A stretch of DNA of 64,000 nt from Glutamicibacter sp. B1 (lineage in GTDB: Bacteria; Actinomycetota; Actinomycetes; Actinomycetales; Micrococcaceae), in the NCBI RefSeq assembly GCF_039602135.1, contig NZ_CP125942.1:1302001-1366000 (forward strand). Direction: 5' to 3'. Positions 62,856 through 64,000 of the stretch are shown piece by piece (position 1 is the stretch's first letter; every line of letters starts with the position of its first letter). A program made the position numbers and the translations under genes. Under the pieces are notes generated by a model. It did no database searches. It saw only the letters and a list, made by a program, of their open reading frames with translations, and was not told the origin of the DNA.

Positions 62856-64000
62856 CAGTTGTTCTCCCTTCTTGAAATCAGCCACTGTTCAATGTCTTGT
62901 GCATTGGAGTTAAGTACCGGTGGCGCAGTGTGCACTGTGCGTGTCGTTTCATTATTGGTGGCCGGGTCGAAGAAACGTAGCGGTGGTCCTGGAAGGCTAA
63001 TTTTTCCTAGGACTTCATGCTCTACCTCAACGATCAGCCCCTGAGATTTCACTTGATCCCATCCGTAGACTTCCTCGATGGTGCGGACCTTGCCCGAAGG
63101 GATTCCTTCCGCATCAAGGGCATTGAGCAAATCTGAAGCGTTATAGCCGGAAAAGGCTTTTTCGATGAGCTCGTTGAGTGCCGGTCGGTTCTCTACGCGA
63201 ACAGAATTATTGGTAAAACGCGGATCATCTGCGGGGAGGCCAAAAGCGTTGGCGAAATTTTGCCATAATTTTTCACTGCCAATGCTGATCTGTACTTTTG
63301 AATCCTTGCAACCGTACAGTCCGTAAGGAGCAATGGACGGGTGATGGTTGCCGATGGCTCTTGGGCTTTCTCCGGCTACGGTGGTGCGGGTTCCCTGGAA
63401 TGCGTGGACACCGATGATGGATGCTAGAAGGGATGTGCGTACTACCTGTCCTCGTCCGGTCTTTTCCCGATCTAGAAGTGCTGCCAGTGCGCCGTAGGCT
63501 CCGTACATTCCTGAGAGTAGATCTGCGATAGGTACGCCGACCTTTTGTGGATCGTCGGGGCCTGAACCGGTAATTGACATCAGGCCGGCTTCACCTTGCA
63601 AGATTTGGTCATAGCCACTGCGATGAGCTTCCGGTCCATCATGTCCAAAGCCTGTGATGGACAGGATGATCAAACGAGGGTTGAGCTTGTGCAAGGTTTG
63701 AACACTGAACCCTAACCGGTCTAGGACCCCGGCGCGGAAGTTTTCCATGAGCACGTCACTGTTCTTGATGAGCTCTTCTAACTTGGCCTTGTGCTCTTGG
63801 TCTTTCAGATTCAGCGATAGTGAGAGTTTGTTGCGGTTGCAGGAAAGGAAGTAGGTGGCCTGTCGGTTCTCGGCGGGGCCAACAAAAGGTGGGCCCCAGC
63901 CGCGGGTGTCATCCCCGGTCCCTACAGTTTCAATTTTGATGACCTTGGCACCGAGGTCTCCCATCATCATCCCTGCATGCGGGCCAGCGAGAGCCCGGGT
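62855..64000 (-). CDS. CaiB/BaiF (class III) CoA-transferase, 5' end outside window
   Basis: The frame runs off the right edge: TRALAGPHAG precedes the first internal Met. It has the family start of class III CoA-transferases (RALAGPHAGMMMGDLGAKVIKIE) and GADVLMENFRAGVLDRLGF-like NSDVLMENFRAGVLDR, GHDGPEAHRSGYDQILQGEAGLMSITG with the conserved catalytic Asp region, and GVPIADLLSGMYGA. These enzymes move CoA between organic acids. It is coupled to the carboxyltransferase gene (TGATG overlap), so it may act on the same acyl-CoA pathway. Confidence 0.88.
   Translation of the reverse strand, partial: TRALAGPHAGMMMGDLGAKVIKIETVGTGDDTRGWGPPFVGPAENRQATYFLSCNRNKLSLSLNLKDQEHKAKLEELIKNSDVLMENFRAGVLDRLGFSVQTLHKLNPRLIILSITGFGHDGPEAHRSGYDQILQGEAGLMSITGSGPDDPQKVGVPIADLLSGMYGAYGALAALLDREKTGRGQVVRTSLLASIIGVHAFQGTRTTVAGESPRAIGNHHPSIAPYGLYGCKDSKVQISIGSEKLWQNFANAFGLPADDPRFTNNSVRVENRPALNELIEKAFSGYNASDLLNALDAEGIPSGKVRTIEEVYGWDQVKSQGLIVEVEHEVLGKISLPGPPLRFFDPATNNETTRTVHTAPPVLNSNAQDIEQWLISRRENN

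Overview
The window reads as chromosomal DNA of a moderately GC-rich actinobacterium of the Micrococcaceae, close to Arthrobacter or Glutamicibacter. This rests on the order sua5-wecA-atpI-atpBEFHAGDC-DUF2550-nagA-nucS, the NucS-type mismatch endonuclease, clpS-DUF2017-murI-MBL-rph-rdgB, a DUF3039 gene before a DEAD/DEAH helicase, and gene starts with a TANNNT hexamer 6-7 bases upstream. The genus is an inference. I saw no rRNA, tRNA, insertion sequence, prophage or CRISPR array.

Layout. 1-9887: the 3' end of a tRNA threonylcarbamoylation gene, a WecA-type lipid-carrier glycosyltransferase, an AtpI-like protein, the complete eight-gene F1Fo ATP synthase operon and a DUF2550 gene, closed by a strong terminator. 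9949-15552: nagA and nucS on the minus strand, a small Cys/His-rich protein, an AI-2E-family transporter and a large unrecognised envelope protein. 15558-24285: a thioredoxin-fold/TPR protein, an ABC-2 exporter, DUF3039, a helicase, a DUF2156 membrane protein, DUF998 and a RibD-like reductase. 24381-26350: NAD salvage (pncA, pncB). 26495-30759: clpS, DUF2017, murI, MBL hydrolase, rph, rdgB. 30851-34087: a minus-strand trio DUF4956-VTC-CotH. 34416-36412: a GntR/YtrA regulator with its ABC transporter. 36594-43582: an AHSA1-type protein, an exonuclease/BRCT protein, an unrecognised acidic protein, and sbcD-sbcC. 43697-47359: two MFS transporters flanking an IclR regulator. 47483-54455: an alpha-glucoside locus (LacI regulator, GH13 glucosidase, and a divergent binding protein with two permeases). 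54570-64000: a HAAS-like membrane protein, TetR plus a 14-TM efflux pump, a META protein, a fatty acid desaturase, an ABC-F protein, a fused acyl-CoA carboxyltransferase and a truncated CaiB-type CoA-transferase.

How the parts work together. The atp operon gives one complete proton-driven ATP synthase, and four of its intercistronic gaps carry stem-loops that may set subunit ratios. The sugar locus imports and cleaves alpha-glucosides. Two near-identical LacI-type operators lie in its divergent promoter region, one covering the -35 box of the glucosidase promoter; no ATPase gene is present, so a shared one elsewhere is likely. The GntR/ABC unit has a promoter whose -10 and start region fall inside an inverted repeat, which suggests autoregulation.

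The best candidate for an undescribed system is the DUF4956-VTC-CotH operon. It joins a membrane protein, a polyphosphate-polymerase-like catalytic fold and a secreted lipoprotein kinase-like enzyme with a glycine-rich insert beside its active site and a Ser/Thr/Asp repeat.
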